From: an uncultured Streptococcus sp.
GTDB lineage: Bacteria; Bacillota; Bacilli; Lactobacillales; Streptococcaceae
Length of the DNA stretch: 57,200 bases
Assembly: GCA_945864085.1 (NCBI GenBank)
Contig: CAMBAD010000004.1
Location: 1-57,200, forward strand
Direction: 5' to 3'
This document shows, piece after piece, positions 43,683-54,400 of the stretch. The first letter of the stretch is position 1. Each line of letters starts with the position of its first letter. Under the pieces are notes generated by a model. It was not told where the DNA came from. It searched no databases and saw only the letters and a program-made list of their open reading frames with translations. Made by a program: the position numbers and the translations under genes.

Positions 43683-44642
43683 ATGGGATTTAAGAAAATT
43701 ATGTTGTCGTCAGTGGCTTTCATATCAGCAATTACTTTGGCTGCATGTAGTTCTAGTTCCTCCGATACGGCGGAAACCAAGGTTGGAATTATCCAGTACG
43801 CAGAACACGAAGCCTTGAGTGCAGCGCGTGAAGGCTTTGTAGAGGCGCTTGAGGCTGCTGGCTACAAAGAGGGAGAAAATCTGGCCCTAGACTTCCAGAA
43901 TGCTCAGGGAGATCAGGCTAATTTGCAGACCATGGTAGAGCAGTTAGCAGGAAAAAATGATATAAACTTTGCGATTGCAACTCCAGCAGCACAGGCCATG
44001 CTTAATGCTGATAGTGAGACACCTACCCTCTTTACAGCGGTGACAGATCCAGTAGAAGCTGGTTTGGTTGAGTCTCTGGAGGCGCCTGGGGGAAATATGA
44101 CCGGTTCTATTGATGCTACAGATGTGGAAGGACAGATTGAAATGTTGCTGCAGGTGGTACCGACAGCTAAAACTGTAGGAATCTTTTATAATTCTAGCGA
44201 GGTCAACTCTGAAGTACAGGCTGAGCAGGCTAAAAAATTCCTTGAGGACAAAGGAATTAAGGTGGAAATTCAGACAGTGACTTCTACAAATGATGTCCAG
44301 CAGGCTATGACTTCTTTGGTAGGAAAGGTTGATGCCATCTATCTTCCAACAGATAATACAGTTGCTTCGACAGCTTCAACAATCGGTGAGATTCTAAAAA
44401 AAGCAAAGGTTCCGGCTATGGGAAGCGATGCAGCGGTCATTGATGCGGTTCTATTTACATACGGTGTTGATTATCGTGCCATCGGTGTTCAGGCAGGAGA
44501 ATTGGCTGTGAAAATTCTAAAAGGTGAAAAGCCTGCAGACTTGGCGGTTCAACAGCCGAACTCGGCAGCTGTAGCGATTAATGAGGAGATGGCACAGGCT
44601 GTTGGTATTGCACCCGAGACTATTGAAGCATTGCAAGAGTAA
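43683..44642 (+). CDS. Aromatic amino acid ABC transporter, substrate-binding lipoprotein 1
   Basis: A ~319-aa lipoprotein (lipobox LAAC) of the ABC_sub_bind/TrpX family: KVGIIQYAEHEALSAAREGFVEAL, ATPAAQAML, FTAVTDPVEAGLV, YLPTDNTVAST. Two ATGs adjoin; the second (43683) has the better spacing from AAGGAG. It is the first gene after the attenuator. Family members are assigned to tryptophan, but the leader peptide suggests tyrosine and/or phenylalanine here. Confidence 0.85.
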   Translation: MGFKKIMLSSVAFISAITLAACSSSSSDTAETKVGIIQYAEHEALSAAREGFVEALEAAGYKEGENLALDFQNAQGDQANLQTMVEQLAGKNDINFAIATPAAQAMLNADSETPTLFTAVTDPVEAGLVESLEAPGGNMTGSIDATDVEGQIEMLLQVVPTAKTVGIFYNSSEVNSEVQAEQAKKFLEDKGIKVEIQTVTSTNDVQQAMTSLVGKVDAIYLPTDNTVASTASTIGEILKKAKVPAMGSDAAVIDAVLFTYGVDYRAIGVQAGELAVKILKGEKPADLAVQQPNSAAVAINEEMAQAVGIAPETIEALQE

Positions 44643-44666
44643 GAGACTATTATTTAGGAGAAATCT

Positions 44667-45641
44667 ATGTATACTTATTTCGTAAAAAAACTGACCAGCC
44701 TATCCCTAGCGGGAATCAGCTTATTGGCTCTAGCAGCTTGCTCATCATCAGAGACAGGCTCTTCAAGTGAGACCGTGAAAATCGGGATTCTCCAGTACAT
44801 GGAGCATGAATCCTTGACAGCTGCACGTGAAGGCTTTGTGGCAGAATTGGAAGCCAATGGCTACAAAGAAGGAGAAAAATTGGTCTTGGATTATCAGAAT
44901 GCCCAAGGTGACCAAGCCAATCTTCAAACCATTTCAGAACAGTTAATTGGCGACAATGATCTTGTCTTAGCCATTGCAACACCAGCAGCCCAAAGCTTGG
45001 CAACGGTGTCTACGGAAACACCGATTGTCTTTACAGCTGTGACCGATCCTCTTTCTGCGGACTTGGTAGAATCGATTGACAAACCTGGCGGACTTTTGAC
45101 AGGCACATCTGACCAGGCTCCGATTGATAAACAGGTTGATTTATTGGGACAAGCTGTTCCAGCTGCCAAGACAGTTGGTATTCTTTACACCACCAGCGAA
45201 CGCAATTCAGAGGTACAGGTTGAACAAGCCAAGGAATTGCTTGAAAAAGCAGGCTATAAGGTAGTTGTAAAAGGTATTGCTTCAACAAATGAAGTGCAAG
45301 ACGCTACAACGAGTTTGATGAAAGATGTCGATGTTGTCTTTGTTCCAACAGATAATACAGTCGCTTCAACCATGACCATGATTGGGGAATTGTCAGTCGA
45401 ATACAAGGTTCCTGTCATCGGCGGTTCGACAGATATGGTCGATGAAGGTGGTCTTTTGACCTATGGGACCAACTATGAAGCTTTAGGTCGTCAGACAGCT
45501 AAAATGGCTATTAAGATTATCGAAGGAGCCAATGTGTCAGAAACAGCAGTAGAATACCCAGAGACCGTCAGTCTTCATGTAAATGAAGAAATGGCTGAAA
45601 AATTAGGTATTGATACTTCCAAACTTTCAGTATCAGAGTAA
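44667..45641 (+). CDS. Aromatic amino acid ABC transporter, substrate-binding lipoprotein 2
   Basis: A 324-aa paralogue of the preceding protein with the same motifs (VKIGILQYMEHESLTAAREGFVAEL, ATPAAQSLA, VPTDNTVASTMTMIGE) and lipobox LAAC. Tandem duplication of the binding protein with one permease and one ATPase suggests two ligands or affinities for one importer. GGAG precedes the ATG; 24-bp gap to the first copy. Confidence 0.85.
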   Translation: MYTYFVKKLTSLSLAGISLLALAACSSSETGSSSETVKIGILQYMEHESLTAAREGFVAELEANGYKEGEKLVLDYQNAQGDQANLQTISEQLIGDNDLVLAIATPAAQSLATVSTETPIVFTAVTDPLSADLVESIDKPGGLLTGTSDQAPIDKQVDLLGQAVPAAKTVGILYTTSERNSEVQVEQAKELLEKAGYKVVVKGIASTNEVQDATTSLMKDVDVVFVPTDNTVASTMTMIGELSVEYKVPVIGGSTDMVDEGGLLTYGTNYEALGRQTAKMAIKIIEGANVSETAVEYPETVSLHVNEEMAEKLGIDTSKLSVSE

Positions 45642-45683
45642 GCTAGTCTGGTGTATCGTTCATTGACATAAAAGGAGAAAATC

Positions 45684-46577
45684 GTGGATATTGTATTATC
45701 AAGTGTATCGCAAGGCCTGCTTTGGTCGATTATGGCGATCGGTGTTTACTTGACCTTTCGTATTTTAGATATTGCTGATTTGACCGCAGAGGGGTCGTAT
45801 CCGCTTGGAGCAGCTGTTTGTGCAACAGGGATTGTGAATGGGGTCAATCCTCTCCTTGCGACCATTATGGCCATAGTGGCTGGTATGGGAGCAGGCTTGG
45901 TTTCAGGCTTGCTCCATACCAAGCTGAAAATTCCTGCTCTCTTGACAGGTATTGTTACCCTGACAGGTCTTTATTCTATCAATTTAAAAATTTTGGGAAA
46001 GGCCAATGTAGCCCTTCTCAAGCAAGTGACATTAGTAACCCAGCTGCAAGATTTGGGATTGAGCAAGACCTACGCAGTTCTTTTGATTGGTGCAATCTTT
46101 GTCCTAGTAGTGATTGCTTTTTTGACCTTGCTACTCAATACCCAGATTGGCCTAGCCATTCGTTCAACAGGGGATAATATTCCAATGAGTGAGGCCAATG
46201 GTATCAATGTAGACAAGATGAAAATCTACGGCTACATGCTGTCAAATGGCTTAATTGCTCTTTGTGGCGCCTTGCTGACACAAAACAATGGCTATGCGGA
46301 TCTTAACTCGGGTACAGGGACCATTGTTATCGGCCTGGCCTCGGTTATCATTGCAGAAGTGATTCTGCGGAATTTGCGTCTTGGCTGGAGATTGCTGTCT
46401 GTTGTACTTGGTGCAGTTGTTTATCGCTTGATTATCCTTGCGATTTTGGAAATTCCAGGCATGGATGCGGATCTTGTCAAACTCTTCTCAGCCATCCTCT
46501 TGGCAACGGTTCTCTATGTGCCAGAATTGCAGAAGAAGCTCAATATCGGTCGTCCCAAATTAAATGGAACTGCTTAG
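45684..46577 (+). CDS. ABC transporter permease (TrpY-like)
   Basis: A 297-aa polytopic membrane protein of the BPD_transp_2/LivH-type fold: starts MDIVLSSVSQGLLWSIMAIG, with about eight or nine hydrophobic segments and LAIRSTGDNIPMSEANGIN as the loop contacting the ATPase. AAAGGAG precedes the start. It is the only permease in the operon, so it probably acts as a homodimer. Confidence 0.88.
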   Translation: MDIVLSSVSQGLLWSIMAIGVYLTFRILDIADLTAEGSYPLGAAVCATGIVNGVNPLLATIMAIVAGMGAGLVSGLLHTKLKIPALLTGIVTLTGLYSINLKILGKANVALLKQVTLVTQLQDLGLSKTYAVLLIGAIFVLVVIAFLTLLLNTQIGLAIRSTGDNIPMSEANGINVDKMKIYGYMLSNGLIALCGALLTQNNGYADLNSGTGTIVIGLASVIIAEVILRNLRLGWRLLSVVLGAVVYRLIILAILEIPGMDADLVKLFSAILLATVLYVPELQKKLNIGRPKLNGTA

Positions 46578-46586
46578 GAGGAAGTC

Positions 46587-47387
46587 ATGACTACTATTTT
46601 ATCAATTCAAGCTATTCATAAAACCTTCGAAGCAGGTACTGTCAATGAGAACCATGTCCTTCGCGGGTTAAACCTAGATGTAAAAGAAGGTGATTTCATT
46701 TCCATTATCGGTGGTAACGGTGCTGGAAAGTCTACTTTCATGAACTCACTGGCAGGGGCCTTGCAGGTTGATTCGGGTGATATTCTTCTGGAGGGAAAAT
46801 CCATCAAGCATATACCTGCTGCCAAGCGTTCTAAGGACATCAGCCGTGTCTTCCAAGATCCTAAGATGGGAACAGCTTCCCGTTTGACCATTGAAGAAAA
46901 CATGGCCATTGCCTACCGTCGCGGATTGTCACGTGGTCTTGGCTGGGGAGTTAAGGATAGCGAACGTGCTATTTTCAAGGAAGCCTTGAAAGAACTTGGT
47001 TTGGGCTTGGAAGACCGTATGAGAGTAGACACGCAGTTTCTCTCAGGCGGTCAACGTCAGGCTTTGACTTTGATGATGGCTTCGCTTGTCAAACCAAAAG
47101 TTCTCCTCTTGGATGAACATACTGCGGCCTTGGATCCAAAGACCAGTGATATGGTCATGGCCTTGACCAAGAAAATTGTTGAGAGCCACCAACTGACAAC
47201 CCTCATGATTACCCATAATATGGAAAATGCCATTGAATATGGCAACCGTTTGGTCATGCTGCACCGTGGTCAGATCGTTGTCGATGTAGAAGGAGAAGAG
47301 AAGAAGAACTTGACTGTTCAACACCTAATGGATCTTTTCTACAAAAACAGTGGTGAGAAGTTGACTGACGATGAGATGATTTTATAA
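46587..47387 (+). CDS. ABC transporter ATP-binding protein (TrpZ-like)
   Basis: 266 aa: Walker A GGNGAGKST, Q-loop around VFQDPKMG, signature LSGGQRQALTL, Walker B LLLDEHTAALDP (His after the Glu is typical of this subfamily) and H-loop MITHNM. It energises the importer. AGGAGG precedes the ATG; it is the last gene of the operon, ending at a bidirectional terminator. Confidence 0.92.
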   Translation: MTTILSIQAIHKTFEAGTVNENHVLRGLNLDVKEGDFISIIGGNGAGKSTFMNSLAGALQVDSGDILLEGKSIKHIPAAKRSKDISRVFQDPKMGTASRLTIEENMAIAYRRGLSRGLGWGVKDSERAIFKEALKELGLGLEDRMRVDTQFLSGGQRQALTLMMASLVKPKVLLLDEHTAALDPKTSDMVMALTKKIVESHQLTTLMITHNMENAIEYGNRLVMLHRGQIVVDVEGEEKKNLTVQHLMDLFYKNSGEKLTDDEMIL

Positions 47388-47428
47388 AAAAAGACTACTG
47401 ATTTATGCAAGTCAGTAGTCTTTTTTTT
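47386..47428. terminator. Bidirectional terminator between transporter and aroB
   Basis: AAAAAAGACTACTGA pairs with TCAGTAGTCTTTTTTTT around a ~10-nt loop. Confidence 0.92.
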
Positions 47429-48494
47429 ATGCTTGAAGAAATTCTAGCATTTCTTCCATGGCAATTTGGTGAATAGCAGCCTGTCCTAATTGTGGGACGA
47501 TGACGAGTTTGATGGTTTTGCCTCGCGCCTTTTTATCTCGTGTCAGAGCAGCGTACAATTCGTCTACATTCCAAGGTTGGTGAGCAGTCGGCAAGCCGAA
47601 CTTCTCACACATGGCGATAATTTTTTCAGTGATACCAGCTGGCATGAGTCCTTGTTTCTCAGCGACGCGTGAGATTTGGACCATGCCAATGGCAACAGCT
47701 TCACCGTGCATGACCTGGCCATAGCCAGCGGTGGCTTCAATGGCATGGCCGATGGTATGACCGAAGTTTAAGTACAGGCGGACACCGTTGTCCAATTCAT
47801 CCTCGACAACAACCTTGCGTTTGACCTCGCAAGAATGGTAGATGATATAGTCTGCATGCTCCAAAATACTCTCAACAGAACCGTCTAATTGGTCTAGGGT
47901 TTCCCAGAGTTCAACGTCATCGATTAAACCGTATTTGACAACTTCGCCCATTCCTTCAATCAATTCACGTTTACCCAAGGTATTGAGGGTATCAGGGTCA
48001 ATCAGTACGCCATCGGGTTGACAGAAGGTACCCACCATATTTTTAGCAAATGGGGTGTTCACGCCAGTTTTTCCACCGATAGAAGAATCAACTTGAGCAG
48101 TTAGGCTGGTCGGGATTTGTAGGAAATGGATGCCACGCATATAGGTAGAAGCAACAAAGCCTGCCAAATCGCCCACGACACCTCCGCCGAGGGCAATGAT
48201 TCCGTCACTGCGTGTCATGCTATTTTTTACGAGAAATTCGTAGGCCTGATTGACAGTGTCAAGATTTTTTGAGGCTTCGCCTTCTGGAAATTCAAAGACA
48301 ATGGTCTCGAAACCAGCTTGTTCCAAACTAGCTTGAACCGTTTCAGCATATAGGGCGCCGACATGGTCATCTGTAATGATGGCGATTTTCTGAGGTTTCC
48401 AGAGTCCTTTAACCCAAGAACCTGTCTGTGCTAAACTTCCTCTTTCAATGAGGATGTCATAGGGATTGTGGGGAAGATTGACGGTCAGTTTCAT
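47427..48494 (-). CDS. aroB: 3-Dehydroquinate synthase
   Basis: Second shikimate step. 355 aa: [20 protein letters not shown] (NAD binding), [19 protein letters not shown], and the zinc ligands in [11 protein letters not shown] and a later HGEAV. Last gene of the minus-strand aroG-aroG-aroE-aroB operon; starts 12 bp after aroE. GAGAGGA precedes the ATG. Confidence 0.96.
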   Translation of the reverse strand: MKLTVNLPHNPYDILIERGSLAQTGSWVKGLWKPQKIAIITDDHVGALYAETVQASLEQAGFETIVFEFPEGEASKNLDTVNQAYEFLVKNSMTRSDGIIALGGGVVGDLAGFVASTYMRGIHFLQIPTSLTAQVDSSIGGKTGVNTPFAKNMVGTFCQPDGVLIDPDTLNTLGKRELIEGMGEVVKYGLIDDVELWETLDQLDGSVESILEHADYIIYHSCEVKRKVVVEDELDNGVRLYLNFGHTIGHAIEATAGYGQVMHGEAVAIGMVQISRVAEKQGLMPAGITEKIIAMCEKFGLPTAHQPWNVDELYAALTRDKKARGKTIKLVIVPQLGQAAIHQIAMEEMLEFLQA

Positions 48495-48506
48495 CCGATT
48501 TCCTCT

Positions 48507-49376
48507 CTATTTGATGTCGTATTTCTGAATTAATTGGTCCCAAATCAAGTCGGTGGGCATTTCTTTTCCAGTCCAGGCTTGGAATGCTTCAGCTGCTTGG
48601 AAGAGAAGCATGCCCAAGCCATTGATAGTAGGGGTGCCTTGTGACTGGGCTAGTTTCAACAAAGGTGTTTCAAATGGTTGGTAAATAACATCAGCAACCA
48701 ATACGTTTTCAGGAAATAGCAAATCAGACGGGATAGGCAGGGAATGCCCATCCATTCCTACACTGGTACCGTTGACCAACAGGTCTGACTCAGTAATCTT
48801 TTCTTGTAGCAATTGCTTATCCTCAATAGGTAACACCTGCATGGGAACTCCAGTCACTTGGGAAATGGTTTCAACAGCAGCTTGTGTTCGTTCCACACTC
48901 TGGCTGCGACTGAAAATGGTTATTTCCTTGGCACCGTCTAGGGCAGCTTGAGCCATAATCGCAGTAGACGCACCGCCTCCACCCAGAATGGTTAGCTGCT
49001 TGTTGTTTACCTGGAAATCTCTTTGTTTTTCTAAACTCTTGAAAAAACCAATGCCATCTGTATTGTGACCGATTAGCTTTCCATCTTTATGAATAACGGT
49101 ATTGACAGCTCCAATCAAGCGAGCAGACTCGGTTAATTCATCTAGGTAGGGCAATACCGCCTGTTTATAGGGCATGGAAAGATTGATTCCAAACATATCA
49201 TAGCGTTTGATATTCTCAAGTGTAGCAGCCAAATCCTCCTCTGGGATTTCCCAAGCCAGATAAACCCCATTGACCCCAGTTTCTTCAAAAGCAAGATTGT
49301 GGATGAAGGGGGAAATAGAATGTTTAATAGGTTTTGCTACAACAGCAGCAAGGCGAGTATATCCATCAATAGTCAC
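48507..49376 (-). CDS. aroE: Shikimate dehydrogenase
   Basis: Reduces 3-dehydroshikimate with NADPH. 289 aa: [16 protein letters not shown] (shikimate binding), catalytic Lys in [25 protein letters not shown] and [10 protein letters not shown]. Located between the DAHP synthases and aroB, 37 bp after the upstream gene. GGAGG precedes the ATG. Confidence 0.95.
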   Translation of the reverse strand: MTIDGYTRLAAVVAKPIKHSISPFIHNLAFEETGVNGVYLAWEIPEEDLAATLENIKRYDMFGINLSMPYKQAVLPYLDELTESARLIGAVNTVIHKDGKLIGHNTDGIGFFKSLEKQRDFQVNNKQLTILGGGGASTAIMAQAALDGAKEITIFSRSQSVERTQAAVETISQVTGVPMQVLPIEDKQLLQEKITESDLLVNGTSVGMDGHSLPIPSDLLFPENVLVADVIYQPFETPLLKLAQSQGTPTINGLGMLLFQAAEAFQAWTGKEMPTDLIWDQLIQKYDIK

Positions 49377-49413
49377 AGGTTACCTCCAGCTTTTTTGTAG
49401 TTTGATAAACTTG

Positions 49414-50439
49414 TTAGAGTGTTTGATGGATTTCGCGGATGAGGGCTTCCGTTTTTTCCCAACCTAGACATGGGTCGGTGATGGATTTTCCAAAAACTTC
49501 TGGGCTATCCTGACGACCATCTTCCAAGTAGGATTCAATCATAAAGCCACGCACATATTTTCGAATGGATTCATTCCAAGCACGATTAATCAGTGTTTGA
49601 CGGACGATACGGATTTGTTCTAGGTAATTTTTACCAGAATTATCATGGTTGGTATCGATGACGATAAATGGATTTTCTAGTCCAAACTGTTCATATTGCT
49701 TGATGGTTTTTAAGAGAATATCGTAGTAGTAGTTTGGCTCGTAAGTACCTTGTTCGGTATTGGCACCACGAAGAATGGCGTGGGCAAGCGGATTGCCATC
49801 TGTATCAACTTCTGCGTCACGGTAAATGAAGTTTTGTTTATTTTGCGCAGCGTAGATGGCATTGAACATGACGGTCAAATTGCCAGAAGTTGGGTTTTTC
49901 ATACCGGTTGGCATGTCAATCCCAGAGGCAACGAATCGGTGTTCTTGGTCTTCAACCGAGCGAGCGCCGATGGCATGGTAGGATACCAAATCTTCTACGA
50001 GAGGATAGTTGGCAGAGTAGAGCATTTCGTCAGCAGTGGTCAGACCAGTCTCGGTAATGACACGATAGTGTAGGTTGCGGACAGCGGCGATACCATTGAT
50101 AAGGTCCGGTAATTTAGAGGTGTCGGGTTGGTGAACCAGGCCTTTATAGCCTTCTCCATTTGTACGTGGCTTGGCAGTGTACACCCGCATGACCATGAAG
50201 ATTTTATCGTTGACTTCCTCTTGAAGTTTGGAAAGGCGGCGGGCATACTCTAAAACCGCCTCTTCATTGTCAGAAGAACATGGCCCAATAACCAAGAGTA
50301 GTCGGTCATCTTCTCCTCGAATCAGTCGTTTCAATTCCTCGTCACGCTGTTCTTTTGCGGCTAGAAAATTTCCTTCCAATTTGGATAATTCTTTAACTTG
50401 TTTTATGTCAATACTGGTACTTCGTTGGTGAATTCCCAT
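49414..50439 (-). CDS. DAHP synthase, second copy in operon
   Basis: 341-aa type I 3-deoxy-D-arabino-heptulosonate-7-phosphate synthase: LLLVIGPCSSDNEEAVLEYA, MRVYTAKPRTNGEGYKGL, MKNPTSGNL, VIDTNHDNSGKNY and DPCLGWEKTE near the end. First committed step to aromatics. Very similar to the adjacent copy, so a tandem duplication. The two may differ in inhibition by Phe or Tyr; sequence alone does not say which is which. Confidence 0.94.
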   Translation of the reverse strand: MGIHQRSTSIDIKQVKELSKLEGNFLAAKEQRDEELKRLIRGEDDRLLLVIGPCSSDNEEAVLEYARRLSKLQEEVNDKIFMVMRVYTAKPRTNGEGYKGLVHQPDTSKLPDLINGIAAVRNLHYRVITETGLTTADEMLYSANYPLVEDLVSYHAIGARSVEDQEHRFVASGIDMPTGMKNPTSGNLTVMFNAIYAAQNKQNFIYRDAEVDTDGNPLAHAILRGANTEQGTYEPNYYYDILLKTIKQYEQFGLENPFIVIDTNHDNSGKNYLEQIRIVRQTLINRAWNESIRKYVRGFMIESYLEDGRQDSPEVFGKSITDPCLGWEKTEALIREIHQTL

Positions 50440-50448
50440 GGTTGTTTC

Positions 50449-51468
50449 CTATCTATTGTAAATTTCTCGGATGAGTTCTTGTGTTTTTTCCCAGCCTAGG
50501 CAAGGGTCGGTGATGGATTTTCCGTACACATCTGGATTATCTTGACGACCGTCTTCGATGTAAGACTCAATCATGAAGCCACGTACATAGTTACGGATGG
50601 ATTCGTTCCAATCACGATTGATGAGGGTTTGGCGAACGATACGGATTTGTTCCAGATAATTTTTACCAGAGTTGTCATGGTTGGTGTCAATGATGATAAA
50701 TGGATTTTTCAAGCCGAATTGCTCATAGAGGTCAATGGTCTCCAGGAGGTTGTCGTAGTAGTAGTTTGGCAAATATTTACCATTTTCATTGACTGCACCG
50801 CGGAGGATAACGTGAGCAAGTGAGTTGCCTGATGTCTCGACTTCAGTATTGTTGAAGAGGAAGGATTGCTTCTTCTGAGCAGCAAAAATACCGTTAAACA
50901 TGACTTTTAGGTTGCCAGAGGTTGGATTTTTCAAGCCTGTTGGGACATCAATACCTGACGCGACAAAGCGGTGTTGCTGGTTTTCAACTGAGCGAGCTCC
51001 GATAGCGATGTAGGATACCAAATCATCAACCAGCGGCAGGTTTTCAGGATAGAGCATTTCATCGGCTGTTGTCAAACCAGTCTCGGTTATGACACGATAG
51101 TGGAGATTACGCACAGCCTTGATACCGTTAATCAAGCTTGGAGCAGCCTCGGTATCTGGTTGGTGCATAAGCCCTTTGTAGCCATCTCCGTTGGTACGAG
51201 GTTTAGCGGTATAGACTCGCATAACCATAAAGATTTTGTCCTTGACTTCCTCTTGGAGTTTGGCCAAGCGATGAGCGTAGTCTAAAACTGCCTCTTCATT
51301 ATCGGAAGAACATGGGCCGATAACTAGGAGCAGGCGATCATCTTCGCCTTTTAAAATCGCTTCAAGTTCACGGTCTCGGGCTTGTTTTTTGGCAAGTGTT
51401 TCAGGAGATAATTTTGAATGCTCTCTCACTTGATTGATGTCAATTTTTTCACTGATGGGTGTAAACAA
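50449..51468 (-). CDS. DAHP synthase, first copy in operon
   Basis: 339 aa with the same motifs as the next gene (VIGPCSSDNEEAVLDYA, LKNPTSGNL, DTNHDNSGKNY). Start is TTG (complement of 51466-51468), preceded by AGAGGA; no ATG in frame fits. It diverges from aroA across 318 bp with palindromes. The 9-bp gap to the second copy indicates one mRNA. Confidence 0.93.
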   Translation of the reverse strand: MFTPISEKIDINQVREHSKLSPETLAKKQARDRELEAILKGEDDRLLLVIGPCSSDNEEAVLDYAHRLAKLQEEVKDKIFMVMRVYTAKPRTNGDGYKGLMHQPDTEAAPSLINGIKAVRNLHYRVITETGLTTADEMLYPENLPLVDDLVSYIAIGARSVENQQHRFVASGIDVPTGLKNPTSGNLKVMFNGIFAAQKKQSFLFNNTEVETSGNSLAHVILRGAVNENGKYLPNYYYDNLLETIDLYEQFGLKNPFIIIDTNHDNSGKNYLEQIRIVRQTLINRDWNESIRNYVRGFMIESYIEDGRQDNPDVYGKSITDPCLGWEKTQELIREIYNR

Positions 51469-53067
<1,599 letters not shown>

Positions 53068-53075
53068 GAGAACGG

Positions 53076-53567
53076 ATGCCGCTAGTATTATTGGGGTTCA
53101 TGGGAGTTGGTAAGACAACGGTAGCTAACTTGTTAGGTTTGCCAGTCTACGATATGGACCACTTGCTCGAAAAGCAAATTGGTATGCCAATTTCAGATTA
53201 TTTTGCGAGCCAGGGAGAAGCTGCCTTTCGTAAGCTGGAATCGGAGTTGTTGGAGGAATTGTTGCAGCTGCCTGGGGATTGTTTGCTATCGACGGGCGGT
53301 GGTGTGGTGAAATCCCAGAAAAACAGGGACTTGTTGCGGGCCAATAAGTCACGCAATATTCTGTTAACAGCCTCTTTTGATGTAGCTTATGAGCGAATCA
53401 GCAACGATCAAGCCTCTCAACGCCCCCTCTTTTTGCAGCATACACGAGAGGAATTTCAAGCTATTTACCAAGAACGGATGGCTTTATATGACGGATTGGC
53501 AGAAACGGTTATTGATACAGATCAGCTAAGTCCAGAACAAGTAGTAAGGAAGATTCTATGCAAGTAG
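53076..53567 (+). CDS. aroK: Shikimate kinase
   Basis: 163 aa: P-loop GFMGVGKTT at the start, YDMDHLLEKQIGMPISDYF (shikimate Asp), AFRKLESELL and LLSTGGGVV, lid RPLF. Makes shikimate-3-phosphate for aroA, 8 bp upstream. Overlaps pheA by 10 bp. Confidence 0.95.
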   Translation: MPLVLLGFMGVGKTTVANLLGLPVYDMDHLLEKQIGMPISDYFASQGEAAFRKLESELLEELLQLPGDCLLSTGGGVVKSQKNRDLLRANKSRNILLTASFDVAYERISNDQASQRPLFLQHTREEFQAIYQERMALYDGLAETVIDTDQLSPEQVVRKILCK

Positions 53568-54385
53568 CCTATTTAGGCCCACGTGGCTCCTTTACCCATC
53601 AAGTGGCCCAACAGGCCTTTCCACATGCAGAGTTACAGGCTTTCGAGACCATTACAGAGGTCATGAAAGCCTTTGAAATTGGTCAGGTCACTTATTCGGT
53701 CATACCTGTTGAAAATTCTATTGAAGGCAGTGTCCATGAAACCATTGATTATCTGTTTCATCAGGCTGAGATACACGCTGTAGCTGAAATTGTCCAGCCG
53801 ATTGCTCAACAACTGTTGGCAACCAGTGCTGACAAACCGATTGAGGTTATTTATTCCCATCCGCAAGCAATTGCCCAAGGGAAAAAATTTGTTCAGGAAC
53901 ATTTTCCCAAGGCTCGTCTGGAAATGACAGCTAGCACAGCCTATGCCGCGCGTTTTGTAGCAGAACATGCTGACCAGCCATTTGCTGCCATTGCTCCTCA
54001 TGCAGCAGCAGAAGAATATCATTTGCAGGTTATTGCTCAAAATATCCAGGAAATCGATGAAAATTTCACACGTTTTTGGATTTTAGGGCATACGGCGCCT
54101 GTGTTGGAGTTAGAAGAGACTGCTCAGAAGGTTTCTCTGGCCTTAACCTTGCCAGATAATCTTCCAGGAGCTTTGTACAAGGCTATGTCGGTCTTTTCTT
54201 GGCGTGGTATCAATTTGACCAAGATTGAAAGCCGGCCCTTGAAGACTGCTTTGGGAGAATATTTCTTTATCATCGATATGGAAAAACAGGCTGATGATCT
54301 GATTCATTTTTCATTGGAAGAATTGCATAGCCTGGGCATAGGATATAAAATATTAGGGAATTACCCTGTTTATAGAGCACGGTAA
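53558..54385 (+). CDS. pheA: Prephenate dehydratase with ACT domain
   Basis: Converts prephenate to phenylpyruvate. 275 aa: VAYLGPRGSFTHQ, IPVENSIEGSVHETIDYL, TRFWILGHTAP, then an ACT domain (~190-275) with LPGALYKAMSVFSWRGINLTKIESRP, the Phe-binding ESRP motif. No chorismate mutase is fused, so mutase must be supplied elsewhere. Overlaps aroK by 10 bp. Confidence 0.96.
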   Translation: MQVAYLGPRGSFTHQVAQQAFPHAELQAFETITEVMKAFEIGQVTYSVIPVENSIEGSVHETIDYLFHQAEIHAVAEIVQPIAQQLLATSADKPIEVIYSHPQAIAQGKKFVQEHFPKARLEMTASTAYAARFVAEHADQPFAAIAPHAAAEEYHLQVIAQNIQEIDENFTRFWILGHTAPVLELEETAQKVSLALTLPDNLPGALYKAMSVFSWRGINLTKIESRPLKTALGEYFFIIDMEKQADDLIHFSLEELHSLGIGYKILGNYPVYRAR

Positions 54386-54400
54386 TATGAAAGTGATGCA

